Made by a program: the position numbers and the translations under genes. From positions 1 to 64,000 of the forward strand of contig DXFL01000014.1 in the NCBI GenBank assembly GCA_019114445.1: 64,000 bases of DNA, given 5' to 3'. This document shows, one piece after another, positions 46,801 through 53,870 of this stretch (its first letter is position 1; each line of letters begins with the position of its first letter). The stretch comes from Candidatus Barnesiella excrementigallinarum. GTDB taxonomy: Bacteria > Bacteroidota > Bacteroidia > Bacteroidales > Barnesiellaceae. The notes below the pieces were generated by a model that made no database searches, had not been told where the DNA came from, and saw only the letters and a list, made by a program, of their open reading frames with translations.

Positions 46801-48274
46801 TGTGGTGATTACCCCGTCGAGCAAAAACGAGATAAATTTCTGGAAAGAGGCTGCCGAATATTCTTTGCGCGGGTTGATGATGGTGCGCAATGCCAGTGTG
46901 CGTTACCGTAAGACCAATACCACTTCGCTGCCCCTCTTCTCGCCCAATGTGGGCGATGTGTTCGGGCAGTCTACCTCGTATGGGCCTATGGCTCCCGGTC
47001 TCGATTTTGCCTTTGGTTTTACCGACGAGAATTATATTTATCAGGCGAAAGACCGGGGTTGGCTGTTGTGCGATTCTACCCAGATAAGTCCTGCGGTGTT
47101 GGGCCGTACCGAGGAGTTCAATATCGAGGTGGCTCTTGAACCGATACGAGGTTTGAAAATAACACTCACAGGCAATCGAACCGATACCCGTAGCTCCCAA
47201 ATGCAATTTATGTACGACGATATGCCCACGAGCCGGGGCGGTAGCTATACCAAAACGCACATCGCCTTAAAAACCGCCTTCCGAAGCAGTTCGGCAAAGG
47301 ACGGCTATTCGTCTCAGGCGTTTAACGAATTCTTACAGAACCGGGAGATTATAGCCTCTCGTTTAGAGGCTCATTATGCTTCGTTGGGGAACTATCCCAA
47401 TAAAGGATTCATTGCTTCGTCGGGATTTGGGAACCAGCCTTACGACGCGGCTAACGGTGGCGTAAATCGTAGTTCGGCCGATGTGATGATTCCGGCGTTT
47501 TTGGCGGCCTATTCGGGAACCGATGCCCGCAAAGTGGGCCTGTCGCCATTCCCCGGTTTGTCGGCCATACTGCCCAACTGGCGTATTACTTACGACGGTC
47601 TCATGCGGATTCCGTTTATAAAAAATAATTTTAAGGCATTTACCTTGTCGCACACCTATCAGTGTACCTATTCGGTAGGTTCGTTCTCGTCGTATCTCAA
47701 TTGGGTGGAATCCGACGGCGATTTCGGTTTTATCCGTGATGAGCTTTCGGGCAATCCCATACCTTCGTCGCCTTACGATATTTCGTCGGTGATGATTACC
47801 GAGAAGTTCGCTCCGCTTATTGGGGTAACGGTAACGTTGAAAAACAACATTACCGGGAATATCAAGTACAACGATTCGCGTACGCTCACCTTGAACTCTG
47901 CTGCCGGACAAATAGTGGAGGCAACGACTACCGACTTTACTATCGGTGCCGGTTATAAAATAGCCAATTTCAATACGATACTGAAATTGCGTGGCTCGCA
48001 AACGGGTGTTAGCAACGATTTGACCATCAATGCCGATTTCTCGTTCCGTAAGAATCAGGCGCTTATTCGTCGTATCGAGCAGAACTTTACTCAGGCAACC
48101 AGCGGAACTCGTACCACCATGTTGAAGATGACCGCCAATTATGTATTGAGCAAACGTATTACGTTGGGGGCTTATTTCGATCATCAGATCAACACGCCGC
48201 TGGTATCGTCGTCGTCCTATCCCATTACCAACAGCAACTACGGTATTTCGGTGAGATTGTCGTTGCTGAAATAA
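40829..48274 (+). CDS. sprA: SprA/Sov, outer-membrane translocon of the type IX secretion system
   Basis: The 2481-aa protein is the size of the giant 36-strand SprA barrel, the pore through which T9SS cargo crosses the outer membrane. A signal peptide (GSIVALTVSGLGVYSAFA) is followed by a Pro/Gln/Glu-rich stretch. Repeated barrel segments with the SprA-type NFLDMNFSLGPLEKVFGPGGVQLKTQGSIEL block come next. Typical SprA blocks include YIDDFESTQTGLDLKSPYSW and the late GATIMHLSEKPLTEKVSMGDE; the end is NYGISVRLSLLK. No other T9SS core gene (porK-N, sprE, porV) is in the window. At least four predicted cargo proteins are encoded nearby. Overall I place this among the firmest calls. Confidence 0.96.
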   Translation: MRRRIRIGSIVALTVSGLGVYSAFAALQAPEQQELPAPERQEQTTGDTQPAAPTSEPLHYPVAKTVPESYDEIDQKAPVDLKNPSNLKTEVEYDPETNCYVIHTRVAGVDVCTPFMLSAEEYNDYTLRKSMQQYYRERNAQNFAENSKSEFNFLDMNFSLGPLEKVFGPGGVQLKTQGSIELNMGLKYNKLDNPALPMSSRKKTYFDFDEKIQASVTAKVGDKMSFNMNYNTDATFDFDSKNLKLQYQGKEDEIIKNIEAGNVSMTTGSSLIRGSTSLFGVKTTMQFGKLTATALISQQQSESKTVNASGGAQTTPFEISVDAYDENRHFFLAHFFRDNYDKFASKLPYVSSGVSINRIEVWITNKQGSYEEARNIVGFMDLAENVHIGNEHWISATAQANPMNNSNSLYAEIKNAYPDARNINLVTQALEPLSVYGIEGGQDYVKIESARKLSSSEYTLNEQLGYISLKSKLNADEMIAVAYEYTYNGQVYQVGEFSGDITDTDQCLFLKMLKGSTISTSLPIWDLMMKNVYSLGAYQVQKDKFRLYIKYKNDSTGVAVNNIQAGNIANKTLLQVMNLDRLDANETEYSDGIFDYIEGYTIQSSNGRIIFPVVEPFGSHLAAQIGNSEIAKKYVYQELYDSTLTIAQQNTEKNKFIMTGEYKASSGAEISLNAMNVPRGSVVVTAGGMTLVENSDYIVDYAMGVVTILNQSIIESGTPISVSLENQSMFNMQRKTMLGLDLNYAFSKDFNVGATIMHLSEKPLTEKVSMGDEVLNNTLWGVNLSYNTDFLWLTNLMNKIPTVNATAPSTLAVTAEFAQLVPHRSKTGSSQGTSYIDDFESTQTGLDLKSPYSWTLASTPYDPASDALFPEARYSNDVRYGQNRALLSWYYIDRMFTQKNSNLIPSHLKNDLDQLSNPYVREVSVREIFPNKEMNYGESTTLQTLNLSFYPQERGPYNLDADNIDGQGLLLNPTKRWGGIMRKMDYTDFESSNIEYIQFWLMDPFLDENQTNHKGGDLYFNLGEVSEDILKDGMKSFENGLPIDGDTTQIATTVWGKVSKRQSLTYAFDNTSGARSLQDVGLDGLTNDEEYGFSSYKEYLAKLESKLSPAVVEAMRQDQFSPFNDPAGDNYHFYRGHDYDDAQTSILDRYKRYNGTEGNSRSTEEVDDSYYQSSKSVPDVEDINQDNTLNEYERYYQYRISLCPDSLVVGKNYITDMRETTVPLRNGQEGRAVWYQFKVPLSQPQKKVGSIQDFKTIRFIRMFMTGFEVETHLRFATLELVRGEWRTYDYALNQMGDVPARGNLDVSVVNIEENAGQVPVNYVLPPGVTRIIDPGQSQITQLNEQAMSLKVTDLQTGESRAVYKNSGMDMRTYKRLQMFVHAESLIDDNTNLRDGDISVFLRLGSDSKSNYYEYEIPVSLTAPGNYSTYNAQDQEAVWPASNMFDFPLSLFTELKLERNAEKRKDNSAVTFLTPYSIYDPDKTQNKVTVVGNPSLSDVRTMMIGVRNNSNATKDVVVWVNEMRLTDFDQSGGWAAKANVNLGLSDIATLNIAGHVETVGFGGIDQSLTERRLDDYYQYNIATMVELGRFLPEKVKLRAPLFYSLTEQRTSPKYNPLDQDILLKDALDNAGSKAERDSISDASIERSTVESFSLSGVTFDVKSKNPMPYDPANFSISYSYNRQSNQDPTTEFENTYDYRGSFTYSYTPFVKPFVPFKGIKSKSKHLKFFKEWELNYLPSNIAFNTNMSRYYYEQQIRDVSGSGGMALPTSVSKSFLWDRQFSLTWNLTKSLNFSLQTMTNAHIEEPVGVVNKQLFPDEYELWKDTVMTSIKNLGTPWNYNQTFNASYTAPFNKIPALDYLSFTAKYNATYTWDRGAQISDEIELGNTVNNQGQLSFDGRFNFEQLYNKSKYLQKINRRFSSNNRAAAAKKNRKFERTILLREDTTVTLKHNLNNKKVKVVARDDAGKRVALKTKVVDDNTIMILDKGKQRLNVVITPSSKNEINFWKEAAEYSLRGLMMVRNASVRYRKTNTTSLPLFSPNVGDVFGQSTSYGPMAPGLDFAFGFTDENYIYQAKDRGWLLCDSTQISPAVLGRTEEFNIEVALEPIRGLKITLTGNRTDTRSSQMQFMYDDMPTSRGGSYTKTHIALKTAFRSSSAKDGYSSQAFNEFLQNREIIASRLEAHYASLGNYPNKGFIASSGFGNQPYDAANGGVNRSSADVMIPAFLAAYSGTDARKVGLSPFPGLSAILPNWRITYDGLMRIPFIKNNFKAFTLSHTYQCTYSVGSFSSYLNWVESDGDFGFIRDELSGNPIPSSPYDISSVMITEKFAPLIGVTVTLKNNITGNIKYNDSRTLTLNSAAGQIVEATTTDFTIGAGYKIANFNTILKLRGSQTGVSNDLTINADFSFRKNQALIRRIEQNFTQATSGTRTTMLKMTANYVLSKRITLGAYFDHQINTPLVSSSSYPITNSNYGISVRLSLLK

Positions 48275-48428
48275 AATGGCATTTTGTTTAAGTCCGTGTG
48301 GCTTGCTGTAACAAGTGGAAAGCCACCTGTCTACACGATTCTGTGTGGCAAGATGGCTTTCCCTGTCTCCTCTTTCAGGTTGTGCAAAATGTGATTTCCC
48401 GCTTCGCCACTTCGAACGAAAAAGGCAA

Positions 48429-51008
48429 TTATCGCAGTTTGTTGTTGAAGTTTATGATGTCGAAGTGTATGTCGATGGCCGACAGGCAAAAATCGATTTG
48501 GGCTTCGCCAGACAGGACAAGCCTGAAATATTTAAATGCCGGACCTGTAATACGCATGGGTATTTCGGGTATATCCCCGATAGCCTGAATTTTGCACAGT
48601 TGGTAATATTGGCCGTTGGCTTTGTTGGTAGCCCAAACCGAAACTTCTATATCGCCTTTTTTAGTGGAGAGCCGCCAAAAAATTTCTTTCCATTTTTGAA
48701 ATTCTTCGCTTTGGAGGGTGAGCGGTCGCGACATGAGTGCGAATTGCTCCAATGCCTCGGATTTCTCGTCTTCTTTCTGTAAATTGCAGACATTCCCTTT
48801 GAAGTCTTGTGCCAGCAAGTGCGACGCATCGTAGAAGATCGAAAGGTATTCCCGGTTCAGCCGATAGATATACAGGGTGGGAATGTGTATGACAATACAA
48901 TATTTGAAATTGGGGTTTTGGCAAATCAACTCTTTTTCGGTCGCATTGTAAGTGATGCTACTGTCTGCTATGAAATCGGCAAGGCTGGTCGAATCGAAAA
49001 CGGTATCGAGCAGACTTGTGTCGATGTGATGGAATAGAATGGGCATATTGTCCTCCGTCAGATTCTCGTCGAAAGACAAAAACGGCTGTATTTCTATACC
49101 CCGTATGGCCGATAGCCCTTTCCCCGAAGAAAAGATAATGAAATCTTCGAGGGGTATAATAGGGGTTCCCTTCGATACGGTTTCCCGGGTAAGTTGGTAT
49201 TGTGACCCGTAACAGGCCATATTGCTTCCATTTTGGAGAGCCCATATCCCCTCGTCGGTGAAGATGTAAAGGGGAAATTCGCCGAATTGCCCTTCCGATA
49301 AAGCCCTTGTGATGGTTGCAATGCCGGTTATTTCGCCATTCGATATCGTGTAGGTTTGTTCGGCTGGAAATACGAAAGGATTTTCGCGTTTCGAAACCCG
49401 CATAATATTGTGCTGCGTGTAAGTGTTGTTTTGTGGCGAAGGAATCGAAAGCGCCGACGTGCTGGAATATTTCTCCAAAGAAATAGGTGTGAGCGACTCG
49501 TCGAGGAAGTCGGCCCGGTTTTCGTAATCCGAAGCTGTCAATGGGAATATTCCGCGATATACCGCTCCATTGCCTTTGGCAACAATCTCCATTTTATACG
49601 CATTGCTGTCGGGATAAGAGATAAGGGGCGAAAGCTGGTTCGAAAAATAGTTCGAGCTGCCACTCCAAACAACTTTACTTTCGCCCCTCTCGGTTTTAAG
49701 ATAGGTGCAAATATAAGCCTCTACACTTTCGCCTGTTTTCCCTCCGGTGTTAAGTAGACTGATGGGAAATCCGGGGAAAAGTGTTTTTTTCAAGTTGGCT
49801 ATATGCAGTTGGTTGTTGTGGATATAACTCACTTGTGCGCCGGTAGAGAGAAGTGTGGTGTTATCGGGCGACAGGACCTCTTCATAAACAAGTTGGTCGG
49901 GCCTTATTTTGTTTTCGATGGTATACGATCCGCCCTCTTCCAATTCGCTCCAATTTTCGATGGACGCTATCTTGTAAAATAGGGGAGCTTGCAAATATTT
50001 GTTTTTTATATCGTTGTAGTCGAGAAACGAAATGTTGCCTTTTAGATAATACGAAATGATACCGTCCGATTCCTGCCGCGTGATCGTAAAGTTAAGCCCC
50101 TGTTGTTTTTTATCGGGTTCGAAGATGGTTGCTTCGGGGGCGACGTAGAAATCGATACTTTTTATAATATCTTTCCAATCGTCGAGTTTCAGTCGGTGGA
50201 TAACGTATCTCAAACTGTAATTCCCGGCAATGATTTGACCTTCGTATGAGCCGAGGCAAAGGTCATTGGAGTTTCTCAGCCGTATACTCATTTGATTGGG
50301 TTGTATGGCTTCCGGCAGAGATACCATTACCGGTGTCGACGCAAACAGTTTGCTATCGTCGTACAGTGTGAGTGTATAGCGAACGAGAATCGGTTGTATA
50401 AAATATTTCCGTTTCCAAGCCTTCTCCTGCAATTCGAAGAAAGCATTGTAATAAGCGTCGTTAAAATAATTTATATCGTCGGTGTCGAGGCGTGTGGGTT
50501 TGCTGTATTCTTGTAGGAATGTGTATTCGCTTACAAAATAGGCATCGGTATATTCCGTATAGGAGTAAAACGATATTTCGGGAATTTCGGGTTTCTCTCC
50601 CAAAAAGAAATATTTCTCTTCTTTATAAAGTAGATAATATATGTGTTCGGCGCAAACGACAATAAGGGTGTTGCCAATGGATTGAACCGACACTAATTGC
50701 AGGTCGGTAATTTCCAATAGCAAATCCTTTTTAATGAAAACTACTTCGTCGTTTTTTAGGATTAAAGCCTCAAAGTACAAACCTTTGGTATCGGCTGTTA
50801 TGAGGTGTTCCCCGTCGTAACAGTTGTGTATGTAGATAATTTTACGAGAGTCGTTCCCATAATTGTTGTACAAAAGTTCGGGAGACCCTACGGGTTTCAG
50901 GCAATTCGATTTTTTTCGCAGGTTGACGATAGCTGTACAGTCGCCCGGTTGAGCCATTTCGGGTGGCGAATAACGGTTCATTCCGTTAAATGTAATTCTC
51001 GATTTCAT
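48429..51008 (-). CDS. Phage tail/stabilisation-like protein (P22 gp10/crAss stabilisation type)
   Basis: The 859-aa protein has no signal peptide. It begins MKSRITFNGMNRYSPPEMAQPGDCTAIVNLRKK, the pattern of podovirus stabilisation (head-tail adaptor) proteins, which start with a 'GMN ... PxG(D/E)xxxAxNxR' segment. The body is almost all beta, propeller-like, with many aromatic-rich strands (IIVQQ-type IDFYVAPEA, TDEGIWALQNGSN, IIFSSGKGLSAIRG) and a C-terminal beta sandwich. The frame extends to ATG 51062. However, ATG 51008 fits the family start, and placing it there puts the shared promoter motif at the same distance as at the other two phage-like sites. It is a single gene between sprA and ppx. 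It is intact, and its codon use is close to that of the host. Confidence 0.68.
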   Translation of the reverse strand: MKSRITFNGMNRYSPPEMAQPGDCTAIVNLRKKSNCLKPVGSPELLYNNYGNDSRKIIYIHNCYDGEHLITADTKGLYFEALILKNDEVVFIKKDLLLEITDLQLVSVQSIGNTLIVVCAEHIYYLLYKEEKYFFLGEKPEIPEISFYSYTEYTDAYFVSEYTFLQEYSKPTRLDTDDINYFNDAYYNAFFELQEKAWKRKYFIQPILVRYTLTLYDDSKLFASTPVMVSLPEAIQPNQMSIRLRNSNDLCLGSYEGQIIAGNYSLRYVIHRLKLDDWKDIIKSIDFYVAPEATIFEPDKKQQGLNFTITRQESDGIISYYLKGNISFLDYNDIKNKYLQAPLFYKIASIENWSELEEGGSYTIENKIRPDQLVYEEVLSPDNTTLLSTGAQVSYIHNNQLHIANLKKTLFPGFPISLLNTGGKTGESVEAYICTYLKTERGESKVVWSGSSNYFSNQLSPLISYPDSNAYKMEIVAKGNGAVYRGIFPLTASDYENRADFLDESLTPISLEKYSSTSALSIPSPQNNTYTQHNIMRVSKRENPFVFPAEQTYTISNGEITGIATITRALSEGQFGEFPLYIFTDEGIWALQNGSNMACYGSQYQLTRETVSKGTPIIPLEDFIIFSSGKGLSAIRGIEIQPFLSFDENLTEDNMPILFHHIDTSLLDTVFDSTSLADFIADSSITYNATEKELICQNPNFKYCIVIHIPTLYIYRLNREYLSIFYDASHLLAQDFKGNVCNLQKEDEKSEALEQFALMSRPLTLQSEEFQKWKEIFWRLSTKKGDIEVSVWATNKANGQYYQLCKIQAIGDIPEIPMRITGPAFKYFRLVLSGEAQIDFCLSAIDIHFDIINFNNKLR

Positions 51009-51026
51009 AAGGCAGAAAATTTCCGG

Positions 51027-51066
51027 TAAAAGTACTTGCGGTTTTTTGCCCGTTTTTGGCATGATG
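51027..51066 (-). promoter_or_regulatory. Unusual promoter of the tail/stabilisation-like gene (shared motif, site 3)
   Basis: On the minus strand: ATCATGCCA (51057-51065), 22 bp, TACTTTTA (51027-51034), 18 bp before ATG 51008. It differs from sites 1 and 2 by one base in TCCTGCCA, with identical spacing. Like site 2 it continues as TGCCAAAAA...CGGG. Confidence 0.6.
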
Positions 51067-51165
51067 ATATTCTTTGAAAAAAGAGACTCCCTCCCAAGCC
51101 ATTGATCTATGTTATTGAATTTGAAAAAAGGGAAGGAGCCTCTGCCTCTCCCGGTAGGAGAGACT

Positions 51166-51281
51166 GCGCAAAACCAGTATAACCAATCACTATATTTGTA
51201 GAATATAGGATGCGGTTCGGCATAGTAAAATTTGAAAACTGTGTTTCCATTTTTCTCTGCACTTACCTTTCTCTATATTTA
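51166..51281 (+). repeat. Degenerate copies (including copy D) of the promoter repeat upstream of ppx
   Basis: GCAAAACCAGTATAACC...CACTATATTTG (51168-51198) resembles copy A at 206-270. It is followed by copy D (51209-51281): GGATGCGGTTCGGCATAGTAA, TTTGAAAAC, TCTCTGCACTTACCTTTCTC and a TATATTTA box. The rest of the 446-bp spacer between the tail-like gene and ppx shows no gene. A TATCTTCG box at 51425-51432 may be the actual ppx -7. Confidence 0.7.
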
Positions 51282-51454
51282 TTGCGCAAGTTTGTTTTTG
51301 GGGACAAACTCTTGCATTCAAAACAACCCGAAACCTGTTAAGGTTCGCATAGCATTTGCCTTTTTATGGTTATTGGTACGATACTTTCTTACACATTGGT
51401 ATTAATTTATACAAGATAAATGTGTATCTTCGCTTGGAAAGAAAACTGGACTTT

Positions 51455-52354
51455 ATGGACAGACTTAATTTTGCAGCAATAGATGTAGGCTCGAATGCGG
51501 TGAGGTTGCTTATCAAAGGCATTTATCCGGGCGAGCGGGAGACCGATTTGTCGAAAGTGTTTATCGTACGGGTTCCGCTTCGCTTGGGGCAGGATGCTTT
51601 TACGCAGGGACGTATTTCGACAGAGAAGACTGAAAAATTGTTGCGCTTGATGCGGGCCTTTTCGCAACTGATGCAAGTTTATAATGTTTTGTCCTACCGT
51701 GCTTGTGCCACATCGGCTATGCGCGATTCTTCGAACGGCCCCGATATTGTGCGGTATATTTCGGAGCGGAGCGGAGTGAATATCGAAATTATCAATGGGC
51801 TCGAAGAGGCTCGTATCGTATACGATAGCCACATTGTAGACGAGTTGGAGCAAGAGGGCAATTTTATATATGTCGATGTGGGAGGCGGCAGCACCGAAAT
51901 CAGTGTAATAAGCAATAGAGCCTTGTTGCAGTCGCAGTCGTACAACATAGGCACGGTGCGTATCTTGAACAAGAAAATAAGCCGCAGCGAACTATTCCGT
52001 ATGTACAGGGATTTGCGCCAGTTGAAAACGGTCTATCGTAATATCGCTATCATAGGATCGGGTGGGAATATCAATAAATTGCACCATTTGGCCGATCTCC
52101 CCGGACACGACCCGTTGACGGTAGAGCAACTTTTGGAGTTGAGGAATAAATTGAATAGTTACTCGATTACCGAGCGTATGGAGCGCTTTGGCCTTAAACC
52201 CGACCGTGCCGACGTGATAGTCCCTGCCGCCGATATTTATTTACAGATAGCCACGCACATTGGGGCAAAGCAAATATGGGTACCTACCATCGGAATTGTC
52301 GATGGCATTATCTATACGCTTTGTTCGGAATACTTGAAAACAAACGCTCGTTAG
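51455..52354 (+). CDS. Ppx/GppA-family phosphatase
   Basis: The 299-aa protein has the ASKHA-fold motifs of exopolyphosphatase and guanosine pentaphosphate phosphatase: AAIDVGSNAVRLLIKG (phosphate 1), YRACATSAMRDSSNG, the catalytic-Glu region NGLEEARIVYDS, FIYVDVGGGSTEIS and IGSGGNINKL. It lacks the C-terminal HD extension of long Ppx, giving the short form common in Bacteroidetes. It acts on polyphosphate or pppGpp in the cytoplasm. ATG 51455 (MDRLNFAAIDVG) is preferred to the in-frame 51356 ATG, which lies in the promoter region. Its stop overlaps the convergent kinase-like gene by 4 bp. Confidence 0.9.
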   Translation: MDRLNFAAIDVGSNAVRLLIKGIYPGERETDLSKVFIVRVPLRLGQDAFTQGRISTEKTEKLLRLMRAFSQLMQVYNVLSYRACATSAMRDSSNGPDIVRYISERSGVNIEIINGLEEARIVYDSHIVDELEQEGNFIYVDVGGGSTEISVISNRALLQSQSYNIGTVRILNKKISRSELFRMYRDLRQLKTVYRNIAIIGSGGNINKLHHLADLPGHDPLTVEQLLELRNKLNSYSITERMERFGLKPDRADVIVPAADIYLQIATHIGAKQIWVPTIGIVDGIIYTLCSEYLKTNAR

Positions 52355-53010
52355 TAGTAGCTGTTGTACTTTTTATCCCATTTGGGTTGCTGGTCTTTTT
52401 TGAGAATAAAATCGCGTATGAATTGTGCGGTAGCCTCGCTGCCCAAGATCGACGAGTCGATAGAGAGGTCGTACGAAGAGGATACCCCCCAACCCTTGTC
52501 GGTATAAAAATTGTAGTAAGAGGCTCTCAATTTATTCTTTTTCTCGGCCAGTTCTATGGCCTCTTTCCGGCTTAGTTCCGGTGAGCGACAGATAATCCGC
52601 TCTACGCAATCTTCCAGCGGGGCGTGTATAAAAACATTGTAACAGCGGGGATAGTGGCGCAAGATATAATCGGCACAGCGTCCCACGATTACACACGATT
52701 GAGTTTCGGCTAAATGCCTGATCACGTCGGACTGGAATTTGAAAATATATTCGTTCGACAATCCTCCATCGCCCCATAAGCCGCCGGCTCCGGTGAGCCA
52801 GTTGATTGAAAATGAATTTAACAAAGCGCTCGGAGCCCGTTCGTCGGCCTTTTCGAAATACTCTGTGCTCAACCCGCTCGATTTCGAAGCCTCGTTAATC
52901 AACTCTTTGTCGTAATAGGCGATACCGAAAAGTTCCGACAGTAATTTCCCTATTTCCCGGCCTCCGCTTCCGAACTGCCGCCCTATGGTAATGATGAGGT
53001 TGTTGTTCAT
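52351..53010 (-). CDS. Cytidylate-kinase-like family protein
   Basis: The 219-aa protein begins MNNNLIITIGRQFGSGGREIGKLL, a P-loop (GRQFGSGGR) of the cytidylate-kinase-like family rather than classical Cmk. Other family blocks are YYDKELINEASKSSGLS, VIVGRCADYILR and the lid-type ELSRKEAIELAEKKNKLRASYYNFYT. It probably phosphorylates a nucleoside monophosphate or a related substrate, but this is not shown by sequence. It is a single gene. Confidence 0.87.
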   Translation of the reverse strand: MNNNLIITIGRQFGSGGREIGKLLSELFGIAYYDKELINEASKSSGLSTEYFEKADERAPSALLNSFSINWLTGAGGLWGDGGLSNEYIFKFQSDVIRHLAETQSCVIVGRCADYILRHYPRCYNVFIHAPLEDCVERIICRSPELSRKEAIELAEKKNKLRASYYNFYTDKGWGVSSSYDLSIDSSILGSEATAQFIRDFILKKDQQPKWDKKYNSYY

Positions 53011-53138
53011 GACTGTAATAGATTCAATTATTCTGTAACAAACTTACATCAAAAAAATATTAATTCCTATATTGGCCACTCTTTTTTTCTTTTTCCACAC
53101 GCTTTTTCTTCGCTTTTGTCAACTGTTTTTACGAAATA

Positions 53139-53170
53139 TTTTGTGGCGAAAAAAGTTTTTATTTAATTTG
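53139..53170 (+). promoter_or_regulatory. Promoter of the small hypothetical gene
   Basis: TTTTG (53139-53143), 19 bp, TTAATTTG (53163-53170), 22 bp before the ATG. Confidence 0.5.
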
Positions 53171-53192
53171 TGTCATTCAAAAACGGTAAACA

Positions 53193-53570
53193 ATGAACAA
53201 CGATTTGAAGAAAAAACTGAATAGCGATACCGACGGATTACTTACCTATGAATATATAGCCAACCACATGGGTTCGTGCGACGACGATATGTCCGATTTG
53301 GCCGATAATATCATTCGGGTCGATCTCACCGGGCAAATTACCGTGAGCGCGGCGTTGTATCTCCATGCCACCGGTCCCGAAAAATATAAGGAAATTATCG
53401 ACCGGCTTATAGCCGCCTCACTTGTGAAAGATCGCGAGCATAAGTACATTGCCGATTTGTTGTCGGGTATTTGGGGTGAGGATTATAAGTCGCACGTCGA
53501 GGAGTTGAAGAAAAGCAGCGACAATTTTCGGCGGATATATAAGCGTGTTTATTCCAATGATATAATTTAG
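53193..53570 (+). CDS. Conserved-looking hypothetical cytosolic protein
   Basis: The 125-aa protein is rich in charged residues and mostly helical, with no signal peptide or membrane segment. The first third contains DGLLTYEYIANHMGSCDDDMSDLADNI. The middle has VSAALYLHATGPEKYKEIIDRLIAASL and the end is basic (NFRRIYKRVYSNDII). I do not recognise the family. It has a promoter and terminator of its own and host-like codon use, so it is probably a real gene. Confidence 0.72.
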   Translation: MNNDLKKKLNSDTDGLLTYEYIANHMGSCDDDMSDLADNIIRVDLTGQITVSAALYLHATGPEKYKEIIDRLIAASLVKDREHKYIADLLSGIWGEDYKSHVEELKKSSDNFRRIYKRVYSNDII

Positions 53571-53593
53571 CTCTTTTATAAATAGGACATTTG

Positions 53594-53635
53594 GCACCGC
53601 CTTTTCTTGATCAAAGGAAAGACGGTGCTTTTTTT
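53594..53635 (+). terminator. Terminator after the small hypothetical gene
   Basis: GCACCG/CGGTGC outer stem with a partly paired inner CTTTTCTTGATCAAAGGAAAG segment, followed by T7. Confidence 0.88.
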
Positions 53636-53784
53636 ATGGTACGGGGGTGTGAGGGTGTCTTGTAATAAAATATTTTGCATAAATATAAATTGTTTATTGT
53701 GTATAATAATTCAATAATTTATAAAAAATAGTAGAATGTGAAATAATAATTCTATCAAAATAGATAAATATAATAACAATTTAT

Positions 53785-53792
53785 TATATTTG
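53785..53792 (+). promoter_or_regulatory. -7 box of the T9SS adhesin-like operon
   Basis: TATATTTG with a leader of about 70 nt. The 300-bp spacer (53571-53870) is very AT-rich and no proper TTTG is seen 20 bp upstream. Nothing else was recognised there apart from the terminator. Confidence 0.5.
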
Positions 53793-53870
53793 CTGCGAAT
53801 ATATCAATAGTAGTCGCTCTTTGTTTATAACATGTAATGTGAATTTATATAAACCTAATAAATATTTACA

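Noticed and set aside
48298..48782. Small plus-strand frames after sprA
   Set aside because: They overlap the end of the intact minus-strand tail-like gene. The first stretch only contains a GGAAAGCC/GGCTTTCC repeat that may help to end transcription.
29113..51134. Shared 14-mer TTGAAAAAAGGGAA upstream of the ejection operon (29113-29126) and the tail-like gene (51121-51134)
   Set aside because: Distances to the start codons differ (about 78 versus 113 bp). It is absent at the portal gene and purine-rich, so chance is likely. The TCCTGCCA element is the better shared signal.
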